64,000 bases of DNA from an uncultured Chlorobiota bacterium (GCA_900696645.1 CAADGV010000007.1:186001-250000), one strand, 5' to 3'; counted from the stretch's first letter, positions 26,947 to 36,648 are shown. Numbers and translations: made by a program. Notes: generated by a model not told the origin, from the letters alone.

Positions 26947-29900
26947 ATGATTCTGTTCCGAAGCATAACGCATCACCTGATCCCGAAAGGCACCTTCCCC
27001 TTCCTTTTCCTCCTCTCCTTTATTCCAATTCTTGGCGCAGTCGGGCAAAGCCGCCAAATGAAATTCGACCAGATCACTGTTGAACACGGCCTGTCGAGTC
27101 TTACGCCATTTCACATCGTACAGGATCAGCAAGGTTTTCTCTGGATTGGAACGGAGGACGGTCTGAACCGGTACGACGGCTACGCGTTTGTTGTGTATCG
27201 CCCGGACCCGAAGGATTCAACAACACTCAGCAGAGGCTTGTGCAGCGGATTGGCTGTTTCGCGGGACGGAACTCTCTGGGTTGCAACCGAAACTGACATT
27301 CTCCACCGTTACGACCCGGACACTGATTCGTTTGTGCGCCACAAGGTTGTCGTGCCGCACGAAGTAAAAATCGACTACCGGCTGAGTCTCGGCCATATCA
27401 AGCCGGACGGCGATAGCACGTTATGGATTGCTACAAATGCGGGTTTGTGCAAGTTCAACACGAAGTCATTTGAAAGCCGCTTCTTCACACATTACCCGGC
27501 CGATTCAGCTACATTGAGCATGAACACACTCCGCACGCTCAGTCCGGAAGGAAATGACGTTATCTGGATTTCCTCGCCGAAAGGGCTGAACAGGTTCGAC
27601 AAGCGAAGCGAAAAGGTTCAGCGATTTCAGTTCAACGCACCACCATTCAAGCCCGGCCATAACGATGTTCACGATGTTGCGGTAGATGCCGTAGGCACAG
27701 TCTGGGCCGCAACCTTTTCAGGATTGTTGCGGCTCGACACACAGACGGGGAAGTTCATTCCCTTCAGACAGAAAACAGCAAGGGGTCCCGATCTTGGAAC
27801 AGAAGCGTTCGTCAACACGGTGTACGTTGATGACACGGGCATCGTGTGGGTAGGCGCGTTCAGGGATGGATTGTTTAGGTTTGATCCGTTCGCCGGACGA
27901 TTTGCGCAACATCTTCACGATGCGGCGAATCGCCGTTCGCTGAATGACGACAGAATTACGTGCATCTTTCAGGATCGATCGGATGTGTTGTGGGTTGGAA
28001 CATATCGCGTAGGGCTGAACAAATACGACAGGCGCCAGGATCAGTATGCACACTATCCGGCCAGCCGCGGTGTGTTTGCAGTTCGGGAGGATTCCTTCGG
28101 CGATATTTGGGTGGGGATGTTCGGCAATGGAATTCGTATCTACGAAAAGAAATCGGGGAAGATGAGAGAATTCCTGCCAAATCCTTCAAAGCCCGGAGCC
28201 TTGCGCGGGCCGGAAATCTACTCGTTTGCCGAAGATCGTTCGGGTGACATGTGGATTGCGACAAACCTCGGCGTTGAACGATACGATCATGCAACGCAAC
28301 AATTCAGGCAACATGAGTTGAATAGATTCTTACGGCGAGCCGCCACTGCTACAGTCAAGTGCCTGTTGATTGACAGCGACGGAGAGTTGTGGGCAGGTAC
28401 GTTTGCGCCAAGCCTCTTAAGGTACAACCCGAAGAGCGGAGCGATGACAGAATACAAACACAATCCCGGCAGTCCGAATTCCCTCATCGCCGGTGAAATC
28501 TGGACACTGTATCAGGATCGGGCGGGCAGAATCTGGGCCGGATCATTCAGCGGCGGCGTTTGCATGTTTGATAAGAAGGTAAACAGTTTTACTTCCTTTC
28601 AACACAACGAGGACGATCCGGCGAGTCTTCCGGTTCACGGTGTGTATGCAATCACGCAGGACGAAAGGGGATTTGTCTGGTTTGGCGGAGTCGGCGGCGG
28701 GCTGATACGATTCGATCTTGAATCGAAAAGCTACAAACAATATACGGTACGCGAAGGACTTGCGGACAATTTTGTCAAAACCGTGATTGTTGATGGAAGA
28801 GGAAATCTCTGGCTCGGCACCGACAAGGGAATTTCGATGTTCGACAAGAAGTCGGAAACATTCAAGAATCTGAAAGAGAAGGACGGCATTCTGGGCAACG
28901 TGTTTCTCTCGGGGTCGGCATTTCGAAGCGCGACAGGGATGCTGTACTTCGGCGGCGAGCGGGGTGTAACGGCGTTTCATCCCGACAGTCTTAAGCCGAA
29001 AGAATATAAACCTCCCGTGGTGTTGACGAGCTTCACAGTGTTTGAGAAACCGTTTCCGCTTGACAAATCCATCATGTTCCTGCCCGACATTGCATTGAAG
29101 CACGACGAGCATACGTTTTCATTCGAGTTCGTTGCACTCGACTATTCGCTTCCTGAAAGAAACGAATATGCGTACAAGCTTGAGGGACTTGACACCGCTT
29201 GGACCCGGGCAGGTACACGGCGTTATGCGAGCTACACACACATTCCCCCGGGTTCGTACACGTTCCGCGTACGCGGCTCGAATAGCGATGGAACCTGGAA
29301 CGAAGACGGCGCATCTGTCCGGATAGTCATTTCTCCACCTTTCTGGGATACGTGGTGGTTTAGAATTGCGGCTCTCATCTTTGTTGCCGGAGCCGGAACA
29401 GCTATCTACAACTATCGCGTGAACCGCCTGCTGGAAATCGAGCGGCTACGCGTACGGATCGCCAGCGATTTGCATGATGATATCGGCTCGTCTCTCACAA
29501 AAATCTCCCTGCAAAGCGAATTGATTCAAGAGGGATTTGAACCTGAGGAGAGGGAGAATTATCTCAGGAACATCGCCTCGATGAGCCGTGAGCTTGTTAC
29601 ATCCATGAGCGATATTGTCTGGTCAATTGATGCCCGCAACGATACAATTGAAAGTGTGCTTGATAAGATGAAGAGTTTTGCATCGAGCACACTTGCGGTA
29701 AAGGATATCGGCTTTAACTTTGCCCATTCCGGTCTCGATCTGAAGAAGAAGATTCCTGTTGATGTCCGGGAAAATCTGTACCTTATCTTCAAGGAAGCCA
29801 TCAACAACATCGCCAAACATGCAGGCGCTTCTCACGTGAACGTCGTGTTGCGGAATGATGCCGACAGCTTTTCAATGGTTGTTGTTGATGATGGAAAAGG

Positions 29901-30033
29901 ATGGGAAGGTACCGCACGCCCGAGCGGGCACGGGACAAAGAACATGAAGATGCGTGCCGAAAGGCTTGGCGGTACAATTGATTTTGTGAAGGATGAGGGG
30001 ACGCGGGTTGCTTTGAAGGTCAAGAAACTCTGA
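26947..30033 (+). CDS. Beta-propeller (Reg_prop/Y_Y_Y) sensor histidine kinase
   Basis: A 1028-residue transmembrane sensor. A signal peptide (about residues 1-35) precedes two seven-bladed propellers made of Reg_prop repeats of the form FLWIGTEDGLNRYDGY. A Y_Y_Y domain follows near 720-800 (FEFVALDYSLPERNEYAYKL), then a membrane helix near 803-822. The cytoplasmic kinase has the HisKA_3 H-box DLHDDIGSSLTKI (histidine near 842) and an HATPase_c domain (EAINNIAKHA, VDDGKGWEG, GHGTKNMKMRAERLGG). Unlike many Bacteroides hybrids it carries no fused receiver or DNA-binding domain; a NarL-type regulator follows 79 bp downstream. The ligand is probably extracellular and unknown. Confidence 0.93.
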   Translation: MILFRSITHHLIPKGTFPFLFLLSFIPILGAVGQSRQMKFDQITVEHGLSSLTPFHIVQDQQGFLWIGTEDGLNRYDGYAFVVYRPDPKDSTTLSRGLCSGLAVSRDGTLWVATETDILHRYDPDTDSFVRHKVVVPHEVKIDYRLSLGHIKPDGDSTLWIATNAGLCKFNTKSFESRFFTHYPADSATLSMNTLRTLSPEGNDVIWISSPKGLNRFDKRSEKVQRFQFNAPPFKPGHNDVHDVAVDAVGTVWAATFSGLLRLDTQTGKFIPFRQKTARGPDLGTEAFVNTVYVDDTGIVWVGAFRDGLFRFDPFAGRFAQHLHDAANRRSLNDDRITCIFQDRSDVLWVGTYRVGLNKYDRRQDQYAHYPASRGVFAVREDSFGDIWVGMFGNGIRIYEKKSGKMREFLPNPSKPGALRGPEIYSFAEDRSGDMWIATNLGVERYDHATQQFRQHELNRFLRRAATATVKCLLIDSDGELWAGTFAPSLLRYNPKSGAMTEYKHNPGSPNSLIAGEIWTLYQDRAGRIWAGSFSGGVCMFDKKVNSFTSFQHNEDDPASLPVHGVYAITQDERGFVWFGGVGGGLIRFDLESKSYKQYTVREGLADNFVKTVIVDGRGNLWLGTDKGISMFDKKSETFKNLKEKDGILGNVFLSGSAFRSATGMLYFGGERGVTAFHPDSLKPKEYKPPVVLTSFTVFEKPFPLDKSIMFLPDIALKHDEHTFSFEFVALDYSLPERNEYAYKLEGLDTAWTRAGTRRYASYTHIPPGSYTFRVRGSNSDGTWNEDGASVRIVISPPFWDTWWFRIAALIFVAGAGTAIYNYRVNRLLEIERLRVRIASDLHDDIGSSLTKISLQSELIQEGFEPEERENYLRNIASMSRELVTSMSDIVWSIDARNDTIESVLDKMKSFASSTLAVKDIGFNFAHSGLDLKKKIPVDVRENLYLIFKEAINNIAKHAGASHVNVVLRNDADSFSMVVVDDGKGWEGTARPSGHGTKNMKMRAERLGGTIDFVKDEGTRVALKVKKL

Positions 30034-30061
30034 GTTCTCTTCATATTTGCGGGCATTTTCC

Positions 30062-30106
30062 CCACATTCTCATGTAGTTATCCAACTCGTTGATTTTTCG
30101 TAGTAT
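30062..30106 (+). promoter_or_regulatory. CYACAT-N4-ATGTAG palindrome with TAGTAT hexamer (site 1)
   Basis: CCACAT-TCTC-ATGTAG lies at 30062-30077 and TAGTAT at 30101-30106, 31.5 bp from the palindrome centre. The same palindrome and spacing recur at 31786 and 36649. A transcript from this hexamer would begin at about the ATG at 30113, so it might be leaderless. Likely bound by the response regulator itself. Confidence 0.55.
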
Positions 30107-30112
30107 AGTGAC

Positions 30113-30757
30113 ATGATAACAGTTGGGATTGTCGAAGACGACAAAGACATACGAACAGGCATCCAGAAGTATCTGAGCCATCAAAAGGAATTTCTCTGCG
30201 AAGTGACGGGCGAGTCGGTTGAGGAGTTTCTCGCCAAAGCGAAGCAGGTGGAATTCCCTGAAGTGATCCTGAGTGACATCGGCCTGCCGGGCATGTCGGG
30301 CATAGACGGCATGCGTTTGATCAAAGAAGATCATCCCGAAACGGATATTATCATGCTGACTGTCTACAACGATTGGCAGAAGATTTTCGATTCGTTGCGG
30401 GCGGGCGCGTCAGGCTATCTCATCAAGAATACGCCGCTGGCGGAAATCAAAAAGGCGATTGAGACGGTACGTGCAGGCGGCTCTGTGATGTCGCCTGAAA
30501 TTGCCCGCAAGGTAATGGAACATTTCAACTCACCAGCAACTCTTCAAGCTGAAAAATCGCAGCCCGAATCCATCCTCACTCCGAAAGAAAAGGAAATCGT
30601 CATCGGGTTGGTGGATGGGTTGAGCTACAAGCTGCTTGCAGATCGGATGAATATTTCGATTGATACGATCCGGTTTCATATCAAGAACATCTACAAAAAA
30701 CTCCACGTCAACTCCAAGGCGGAAGTGATCAGCAAGTCGCTGCGCGGCGAGATTTAG
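30113..30757 (+). CDS. NarL/LuxR-type response regulator
   Basis: A 214-residue regulator. The receiver domain has the acidic pocket EDD (residues 8-10), phosphoacceptor D55 (ILSDIGLPGMSG), conserved threonine (MLTVYND) and lysine in GYLIKNTPL. The C-terminal LuxR helix-turn-helix reads LTPKEKEIVIGLVDGLSYKL and RFHIKNIYKKLHV. It is the obvious partner of the kinase upstream, whose HisKA_3 type pairs with NarL-like regulators. A shared palindrome in front of this gene and two envelope genes suggests its targets. Confidence 0.93.
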   Translation: MITVGIVEDDKDIRTGIQKYLSHQKEFLCEVTGESVEEFLAKAKQVEFPEVILSDIGLPGMSGIDGMRLIKEDHPETDIIMLTVYNDWQKIFDSLRAGASGYLIKNTPLAEIKKAIETVRAGGSVMSPEIARKVMEHFNSPATLQAEKSQPESILTPKEKEIVIGLVDGLSYKLLADRMNISIDTIRFHIKNIYKKLHVNSKAEVISKSLRGEI

Positions 30758-30785
30758 CAGGTTGCTGAAAAACTACATAGGCTTG

Positions 30786-30899
30786 CCACAGAGACACTGA
30801 GGCACGGAGAAAATAAGATGAACAACGCAGGAAGCCTAAACTATTTGATTGTCGGCAATAACTCCCAAAGAGAACTCTGTGGCTCCGTGCCTCCGTGGC
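30786..30899. repeat. Empty inverted-repeat pair of the GxxExxY-element type
   Basis: The left arm CCACAGAGACACTGAGGCAC (30786-30805, continuing GGAG) is matched in inverted order by CTCTGTGGCTCCGTGCCTCC (30875-30894, continuing GTGGC). The 65 bases between them show no GxxExxY sequence. This is probably a deletion derivative or a related 8-base-unit repeat. It ends 42 bp before the N-acetyltransferase start. Confidence 0.6.
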
Positions 30900-30941
30900 C
30901 AACGAAAATCGTTTTTTGTCATCCTGTTAGAAGGAGACGGG

Positions 30942-31727
30942 ATGGGGATTGATGTAGATGCGTACCTGCAAAGAATTAACCATAGCGGCAAACTCGACGT
31001 AGACATTGATACGCTGCGAGGACTCCATCGGTCGCATATGATGGCTGTTCCGTTTGAGAATCTTGACATTCATACCGGAGCGGAAATCCTGCTGGATGAG
31101 AGCCGGTTGTTCGAGAAGATTGTTAACCGAAAGCGGGGCGGATTCTGTTACGAATTGAACGGGCTGTTTGCGGGACTTCTCCGGGAAATCGGGTTTGATG
31201 TTACGCTTTGCTCGGCACGGGTTTTTCAGGAAGATGCGCCGGGTCCGGAATACGATCACCTGACACTGATTGTGCATCTCGATGAGCCGTGGTTGGCAGA
31301 CGTCGGGTTTGGTGATTCGTTCATCGAGCCGCTGAGAATGAACAGCGCGGCCGATCACATTCAGGACGGCATTGCCTATCGGCTCGATGGTGACGGTGAG
31401 GCTCTGACACTTTTTCGTCGGAGGCCCGCAAGCAACGATGAGCCTCAGTATATCTTCACCAACAAGCCCCGTTTGCTTTCCGAATTCTCAGGCATGTGTA
31501 AGTACCATCAATCCTCGCCGCTTTCTCATTTCACCCGCAAACGCATCTGTTCGCTTGCGACGCCGGGTGGAAGAGTCACACTAAGCGACAACAAACTCAT
31601 TGTTACCTCAAACGGCAACAGGACTGAACGTGATCTCTCCGATTCCGAGTACGTCGTCACACTGAACGAGAAGTTTGGCGTTTTGCTGAACAGATCTTTT
31701 CTTTCCTCTTCCCGCACGCTGCCATAG
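30942..31727 (+). CDS. Arylamine N-acetyltransferase
   Basis: A 261-residue enzyme that transfers acetyl groups from acetyl-CoA to arylamines and hydrazines through a Cys-His-Asp triad. C69 is in RGGFCYELNGLF, the histidine in YDHLTLIVHL and the aspartate in VGFGDSF. ATG 30942 is preceded by AAGGAG and fits the family start; the open frame upstream runs through the repeat and is not coding. Physiological substrate unknown. The gene appears monocistronic. Confidence 0.92.
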   Translation: MGIDVDAYLQRINHSGKLDVDIDTLRGLHRSHMMAVPFENLDIHTGAEILLDESRLFEKIVNRKRGGFCYELNGLFAGLLREIGFDVTLCSARVFQEDAPGPEYDHLTLIVHLDEPWLADVGFGDSFIEPLRMNSAADHIQDGIAYRLDGDGEALTLFRRRPASNDEPQYIFTNKPRLLSEFSGMCKYHQSSPLSHFTRKRICSLATPGGRVTLSDNKLIVTSNGNRTERDLSDSEYVVTLNEKFGVLLNRSFLSSSRTLP

Positions 31728-31785
31728 CATCCGCTTTCTGCGACGTTTCTTCTCAGTTCATTCTCGCTTTTGCGCCTCAAAGCTA

Positions 31786-31830
31786 CCACATTCTCATGTA
31801 GGTAGCATAGCGTATTCCTTCCCGTATCAC
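31786..31830 (+). promoter_or_regulatory. CYACAT-N4-ATGTAG palindrome with TATCAC hexamer (site 2)
   Basis: CCACAT-TCTC-ATGTAG at 31786-31801 is flanked by GCTA and GTAGC, which extend the symmetry, and TATCAC lies at 31825-31830, again 31.5 bp from the centre. The core is identical in sequence to site 1. It is upstream of the T9SS cargo gene, giving a leader of about 100 bases. Confidence 0.55.
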
Positions 31831-31937
31831 TTTTCACATTTCCTGCATTGATATGCGGTGGTTCCGACCGCTGCTGCAGGTTAGATTGAAAACATATCAT
31901 ATCACCAATCATCAACACTATTAGGAAAGGGTTCACC

Positions 31938-32999
31938 ATGAGATTAGCATCCGTTGTGGCGCTGTTTGTATTGTTCGGCTGGCTGTCGGAGAAGGCTGCC
32001 TCCCAGATTTCGATCGGGCCCGACAAGTTGCCCTCCGCGGGCGACGTGTTTATTGCACACCCGATGGACACGACAAGTGTCTTTGAGGGAACCGCCGGCG
32101 CAAACAAATCCTGGAATTTTGCGGGGCTTACCTCAAGCGCAATTCCCGAGACAATTCAATACGTCAACGCTTCGACAACTCCTTTTGCGCAACAGTTCCC
32201 GAATGCAAGTCTTGCCAGCGTTATCAATGACGGCGGCTTTGTCACGTACGCGTATTTTTCAACGGCATCAAATAAGCTGACGCTTTATGGTTCAGCGGGC
32301 GAGGAGTTTATGATTCAGTATGACGATCCGGAAATCCAGATGTCAACTCCGTTGAACTTCAACGATCAGTACAGCGATCAATTCAGCGGCGCCATGACTG
32401 GTGAAGGCTTTATTGTACGAACAGGTGGCTCGTTGAATGTCATCAACGACAGCTACGGAACGTTGGTTCTGCCCGGCGGCGCATCGATGCCTGCGGCACG
32501 TGTCAAGTTCGTACGCCAGAATTTCGATACAACATTCGTCAACGGCATTCCGCTCATGACGTCATCCTTGACCATCACGTCGTATGAGTGGTTCATTGCT
32601 TCGGCGAAGTTTCCCGTTCTGCAGATTGCCTATTACGTGCAGGTAACAAACGGCAGCACAACGAGAATCAAGAAAGTCGATTACAATCCTTTTGCGCCGA
32701 CAAGCGTTGACGAACGGAAGAAAGATGGTGTCGCCACAACGTTCAAGTTGGACCAGAACTTCCCGAATCCATTCAATCCGGCAACGACCATTGGCTTCCA
32801 GCTTCCGCAGTCGGGAAACGTCTCGCTGAAGGTGTACAACCTCCTCGGCCAGGAAGTGGCGACGTTGGTCGATGAGGAACTGAGCAGCGGTATCTATGCA
32901 ATTCCGTTTGATGCGGGTAATCTTGCAAGCGGCACGTACGTATATCGTTTGCAGGTTGGCGATGCTGTTCAGACGAAGAAGTTGACGCTTCTGAAGTAG
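31938..32999 (+). CDS. T9SS type A sorting domain protein, secreted
   Basis: A 353-residue exported protein. A Sec signal peptide (MRLASVVALFVLFGWLSEKAAS) leads into about 230 residues of beta-rich sequence with no recognised domain. The C-terminal 85 residues are a Por secretion sorting domain: LDQNFPNPFNPATTIGFQLP, VSLKVYNLLGQEVATLVDEE, GTYVYRLQVGD and the closing KKLTLLK. The last domain directs export across the outer membrane by the type IX system. A shared palindrome upstream points to control by the adjacent two-component system. ATG is preceded by AGGAAAGGG. Confidence 0.9.
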   Translation: MRLASVVALFVLFGWLSEKAASQISIGPDKLPSAGDVFIAHPMDTTSVFEGTAGANKSWNFAGLTSSAIPETIQYVNASTTPFAQQFPNASLASVINDGGFVTYAYFSTASNKLTLYGSAGEEFMIQYDDPEIQMSTPLNFNDQYSDQFSGAMTGEGFIVRTGGSLNVINDSYGTLVLPGGASMPAARVKFVRQNFDTTFVNGIPLMTSSLTITSYEWFIASAKFPVLQIAYYVQVTNGSTTRIKKVDYNPFAPTSVDERKKDGVATTFKLDQNFPNPFNPATTIGFQLPQSGNVSLKVYNLLGQEVATLVDEELSSGIYAIPFDAGNLASGTYVYRLQVGDAVQTKKLTLLK

Positions 33000-33007
33000 A
33001 TTCCGGT

Positions 33008-33032
33008 TCGGGTGCAGAACGACTGCACCCGA
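33008..33032. terminator. Perfect stem-loop after the T9SS gene
   Basis: TCGGGTGCAG (33008-33017), a 5-base loop and CTGCACCCGA (33023-33032) form a perfect 10-bp stem but without a T run. It may be a weak terminator or an mRNA-stability element between the two genes. Confidence 0.5.
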
Positions 33033-33068
33033 TCATCATCCCATTCAAACTCAAAAAGGAGACCAGTC

Positions 33069-35063
33069 GTGTACAGGTTGTTTGTGCAAGCAAGTCTGAT
33101 GGCTGTGATGTTGCTGGTGGCGGGGTGTTCCAAGAATTCCGACAGCATGGTCGATCCGGGCAACGGCGGCAACGGCGGAAATAATGGAGGTGGAACGGTT
33201 ACGGCTGAGCAACGCCGTGCCGCGGTTGATTCTGTGATTGCGTTTGCAGAGTCGCTGACAGGCTCACCGGCGCAAGACAACGTACAGATTGTCGAGTTCG
33301 CCAGACGGCTCTCAGTGGTTGAGGCCGCAGGCATAGAGGGGGGGAATGCGTGGGCTCGGTTCAAAGACGGCAAGTTGTTGCTGATCGGGGGCTTTCGCCC
33401 GACTCTCGAAGGAGAAGGCCAGCAATTGGACCGTACCGCCGGATCACCCTCAATGACAACTTATCCATCGGCGGCCGTGCCGTTTTCCTCTAATGCTGTT
33501 ACCGGCGTTCCCGATATGCCTGCCACGAATCAGATCAGAATTCTGAACTCGCTCGGCCCCGCATTCGATCCCGTAACATTCGGAGACGGGTTTACTTCAA
33601 CTGTTCAGGATTTGAAGGATTGGTTTTCGCATGATGTAGGCGGATACTTCATGCCGGGCACTGACAGGGCGGAAGTGAATGATCTGAAGGGTGCTTGGGG
33701 TGATGGCGTATTCTACATGAGTGCCCACGGTGCGAAGGGGCGGCTGCGTGACGGTTCCGGTCTGTACGGAATCTGGACTTCAACGCCCGTTACTCCCACC
33801 AATGATATTCTGTACGCTAACGATCTTGATAGCGGATACTTGTGCATCTATGCGGCTGTTCACGACCGGACGCCGATTCCCATCCCGGGTCGGGGACAGT
33901 GGGCAACGCATTACGCAATTACGCCGAAGTTCGTCCGCAAGTACATATCGTTTGCGCCGAACAGTTTCGTCTTCTTCAACGCCTGCCTGAGCGACGATGC
34001 GGACTTCAGGCAAGCCTGCATTGACAAAGGCGCGTCGTTGTATGCCGGATGGTCGAACTACGCCGACCCGACCTCGGCGCTCAAAACTGCCCGCTATCTG
34101 TACGACAGACTATTGGGAGTGAACAAGGCAATGCCGAGAGAGAATCCGCCGCAGCGTCCTTTTGAATGGGGTCTCTACTTCACCGACATGGCGGCAAAAG
34201 GTCTGGACAAGGCGAGTACGGCCGAACACGGACTTTGCGAACTGAAGATGACACAAACGAACGGCGACTTCAGCTTTCTTGCGCCGAGCATTGTCGCGGT
34301 GAGTGCTTTTCAGATGGAGAAGGAGATTCACATAGGAGGAAGATTCGGTTCCGACCCCGGCCTTGCAGTTGAGATAACGCTCGGCGGCAGGCAGTTACAG
34401 ATAAAGCGCTGGCGTCATGACAATGTCATTTGCGAAGCCCCGATGCAAGGCGCCGGCTCGGCGGGCGACCTTCAGGTGAAGATACGTGGCCGGAAGAGCA
34501 ACGTGTTCCAGATTACCGAGTGGCGCGGCGAATTCAACTACGTGCTTACCGGCCGCGGAACGCAGCGGGTTGAGGTGACACTCCAGCTCAATTTCCGCAG
34601 CAGTTTGAACAGGTACAGGCTTGAAGCCGGCAAGGCACCCGTAATCGGATCGATGAGGTTGGCAACATTGCTTGAATCTTCCGGCGCCACCTACTTTGCG
34701 AGCGGCAGCTATACAAGTCCGGGCGGCAGTTCGGAAACCTGGTCGGGCGGAGGCAGCATTGGGCTTCTTACTTTCCCCACGCAGCAAGTCGGTTTCGGCA
34801 TGCCCGGTTCGTTCATCGATCTCGCAACGGGTCATGCAGATTTGAATTTCGGATTGTCGGGCGTGACGTACACTTCCACTGTCAATAATCTCATGTTCAA
34901 TATGCCGTTGACGATCGTAATGACGGGCCTCAGATTTCAAATCGATTCACAGAATAGAATTGTCGGCGGTTCGCACACCGTCCCGCTCGGCAATCATACA
35001 GCTACATTGACATGGTCAACAATATCTCCGCTGCACCCGCCCACGTCGGATTATGCGCGGTAG
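33069..35063 (+). CDS. Large lipoprotein with possible clan CD cysteine peptidase domain and IPT/TIG domain
   Basis: A 664-residue lipoprotein. GTG 33069, with AAAAAGGAG upstream, gives a signal peptide ending in the lipobox LLVAGC, then an Asn/Gly-rich linker. The central domain contains FYMSAHGAKG (H220) and FVFFNACLSDD (C306). This His-Gly/Ala-Cys pattern at the end of hydrophobic strands resembles caspase, gingipain and CHAT peptidases, although 86 residues between the dyad members is longer than usual. An IPT/TIG-like beta-sandwich follows (SIVAVSAFQMEKEIHIGG), then about 190 residues of beta-rich tail. Peptidase activity is a hypothesis; the lipoprotein assignment is firm. Confidence 0.7.
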   Translation: MYRLFVQASLMAVMLLVAGCSKNSDSMVDPGNGGNGGNNGGGTVTAEQRRAAVDSVIAFAESLTGSPAQDNVQIVEFARRLSVVEAAGIEGGNAWARFKDGKLLLIGGFRPTLEGEGQQLDRTAGSPSMTTYPSAAVPFSSNAVTGVPDMPATNQIRILNSLGPAFDPVTFGDGFTSTVQDLKDWFSHDVGGYFMPGTDRAEVNDLKGAWGDGVFYMSAHGAKGRLRDGSGLYGIWTSTPVTPTNDILYANDLDSGYLCIYAAVHDRTPIPIPGRGQWATHYAITPKFVRKYISFAPNSFVFFNACLSDDADFRQACIDKGASLYAGWSNYADPTSALKTARYLYDRLLGVNKAMPRENPPQRPFEWGLYFTDMAAKGLDKASTAEHGLCELKMTQTNGDFSFLAPSIVAVSAFQMEKEIHIGGRFGSDPGLAVEITLGGRQLQIKRWRHDNVICEAPMQGAGSAGDLQVKIRGRKSNVFQITEWRGEFNYVLTGRGTQRVEVTLQLNFRSSLNRYRLEAGKAPVIGSMRLATLLESSGATYFASGSYTSPGGSSETWSGGGSIGLLTFPTQQVGFGMPGSFIDLATGHADLNFGLSGVTYTSTVNNLMFNMPLTIVMTGLRFQIDSQNRIVGGSHTVPLGNHTATLTWSTISPLHPPTSDYAR

Positions 35064-35102
35064 AAATCAACGAGTTCTATTCAAAGGGATAAATTTAGCG
35101 CT

Positions 35103-36590
35103 ATGAAACTCAGCATTATTCTTTTCACAAATCTCTATCTGGCAGTAGCAGGCTTTGCACAGACCGGAGGCTACTACATCAGCCGGAAAGAAATCCTGCC
35201 CGAGTACGTTGTCACGGCTGAAACATTCTCCCTCTCCCTTCCATCAAACAGAGAGGATGTGAAGGCAATCGGAATGGGAAAGACCCAAAACGCCAACGGC
35301 AAAGGCTTCAACGCTATGATGTACAATCCGGCGCTGCTTGCAAACGAACAGATTCGGTTTGAACTCCCCGGTGTTTACGCCAGTCTGCCGACGAAGTCGT
35401 TTGATGCCATCAGTTTTCTTCGGGATAATACGCATCAGTTCAAGACGGGAGAATTCATCAAATCTGTGAAGCAGGGATTGCGGGAGCTGAAAACTGCATC
35501 GAACGAACAGGAAGCGTTGGCGGCGTTGCGCAAGATTCAATCCGGCGCAAGGTTCGCCCATGAAATGCAGGAAGCATTGGGCGGTACGGATGAAAACCCG
35601 AAGACGCATGGCGTCAGCGTCATTCCGAGTCTCTCGGCACAAATCGGCAACTTCGGCGTCTCGTTGTACGGCGTTGCGCAATCGGGATTTCAGCTTGTCT
35701 CCGGCCCCTCGGTTGCGGAGTTGGCACGTGTGAAGATTCCTGACAGACTCGATCAACTGACGATCGAGGATTACATCTCGCTTGCCACAGCAGTTGAACC
35801 GCTGTTTGATGCAACGGGACAACTGAATGAAGATGCATTGCCCGTTGTGTATTCCGTTTCGTATATCGACATCGTTGGTGCAGTCGGGTACGCAATCCCT
35901 GTGTCGGATGAGTTCTGCGTTGGGGCAAACGTCAAGGTGTTGAACAGGCGCTTTTCGTCGAAGCGGGTTGCGGCCAACTATTTCGATAAGATTCTGAGTG
36001 AAGTCCGAAGCGACTTCAATACATCGATTACAGGTGTCACGCTCGACCTCGGAGCTTTATACAAGTCTCCGACGGGCACGCACGGGGGCATTTCAGTCCA
36101 GAATCTCATTCCAATGAAAACGCTGACTTCGAACATGAACGTCCGGCGTGTGCAAACGGGGATCCTCGACTACGACAGGGATCAGTTCGGAAACATCATT
36201 GTCACGAACGGCGACACGGCGTTGGTTGCAGGCGAGCAGAAAGTGCGGGTGATTGTCCCCATCGAGCTGAAATCACCTCTCGTCGTGAATGTCGGGATGA
36301 TGCACCCGCTGACGGAAAACTGGGATGTTGCGCTTGATGTTGCCGATGTTGCAGCACAGGATGATTTGTTCGAGGATTATCTTCACCGCGTCAGAATAGG
36401 AACGGAATTCCGTCTTGACGCCGTGAAAGATAAGTTGGGTATCGCGTTCCGGGCCGGGCTTGCCGAGAAGCGTCCGACATTCGGCATCGGGCTGAATCTG
36501 TTCCGCTTTCTGCAGATCGACGGCGCATTCGCGCATGATACATTCACGGACGAGAACTCCTATTTCGCGCAAGTGAAGCTCGGCTGGTAA
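35103..36590 (+). CDS. Outer-membrane beta-barrel-like protein (PorV/TraF-like)
   Basis: A 495-residue exported protein with a signal peptide (MKLSIILFTNLYLAVAGFA). The segment GMGKTQNANGKGFNAMMYNPALLA, split here by the barrel start, resembles the N-terminus of PorV/FadL-related and TraF-like outer-membrane proteins. The rest alternates polar and hydrophobic residues and ends in the aromatic-terminated strand YFAQVKLGW, typical of barrels. No exact family was recognised. It follows the lipoprotein by 39 bp and may share its transcript, which would suggest a surface complex. Confidence 0.65.
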   Translation: MKLSIILFTNLYLAVAGFAQTGGYYISRKEILPEYVVTAETFSLSLPSNREDVKAIGMGKTQNANGKGFNAMMYNPALLANEQIRFELPGVYASLPTKSFDAISFLRDNTHQFKTGEFIKSVKQGLRELKTASNEQEALAALRKIQSGARFAHEMQEALGGTDENPKTHGVSVIPSLSAQIGNFGVSLYGVAQSGFQLVSGPSVAELARVKIPDRLDQLTIEDYISLATAVEPLFDATGQLNEDALPVVYSVSYIDIVGAVGYAIPVSDEFCVGANVKVLNRRFSSKRVAANYFDKILSEVRSDFNTSITGVTLDLGALYKSPTGTHGGISVQNLIPMKTLTSNMNVRRVQTGILDYDRDQFGNIIVTNGDTALVAGEQKVRVIVPIELKSPLVVNVGMMHPLTENWDVALDVADVAAQDDLFEDYLHRVRIGTEFRLDAVKDKLGIAFRAGLAEKRPTFGIGLNLFRFLQIDGAFAHDTFTDENSYFAQVKLGW

Positions 36591-36648
36591 ACACCACACG
36601 AAGATGCAGGAAGAGAGGCAGCGGAATAGTCGTACTACGTGGTATGGC

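Noticed and set aside
33008-33032. Riboswitch before the lipoprotein gene
   Set aside because: Only a single simple stem-loop is seen, with no further conserved structure.
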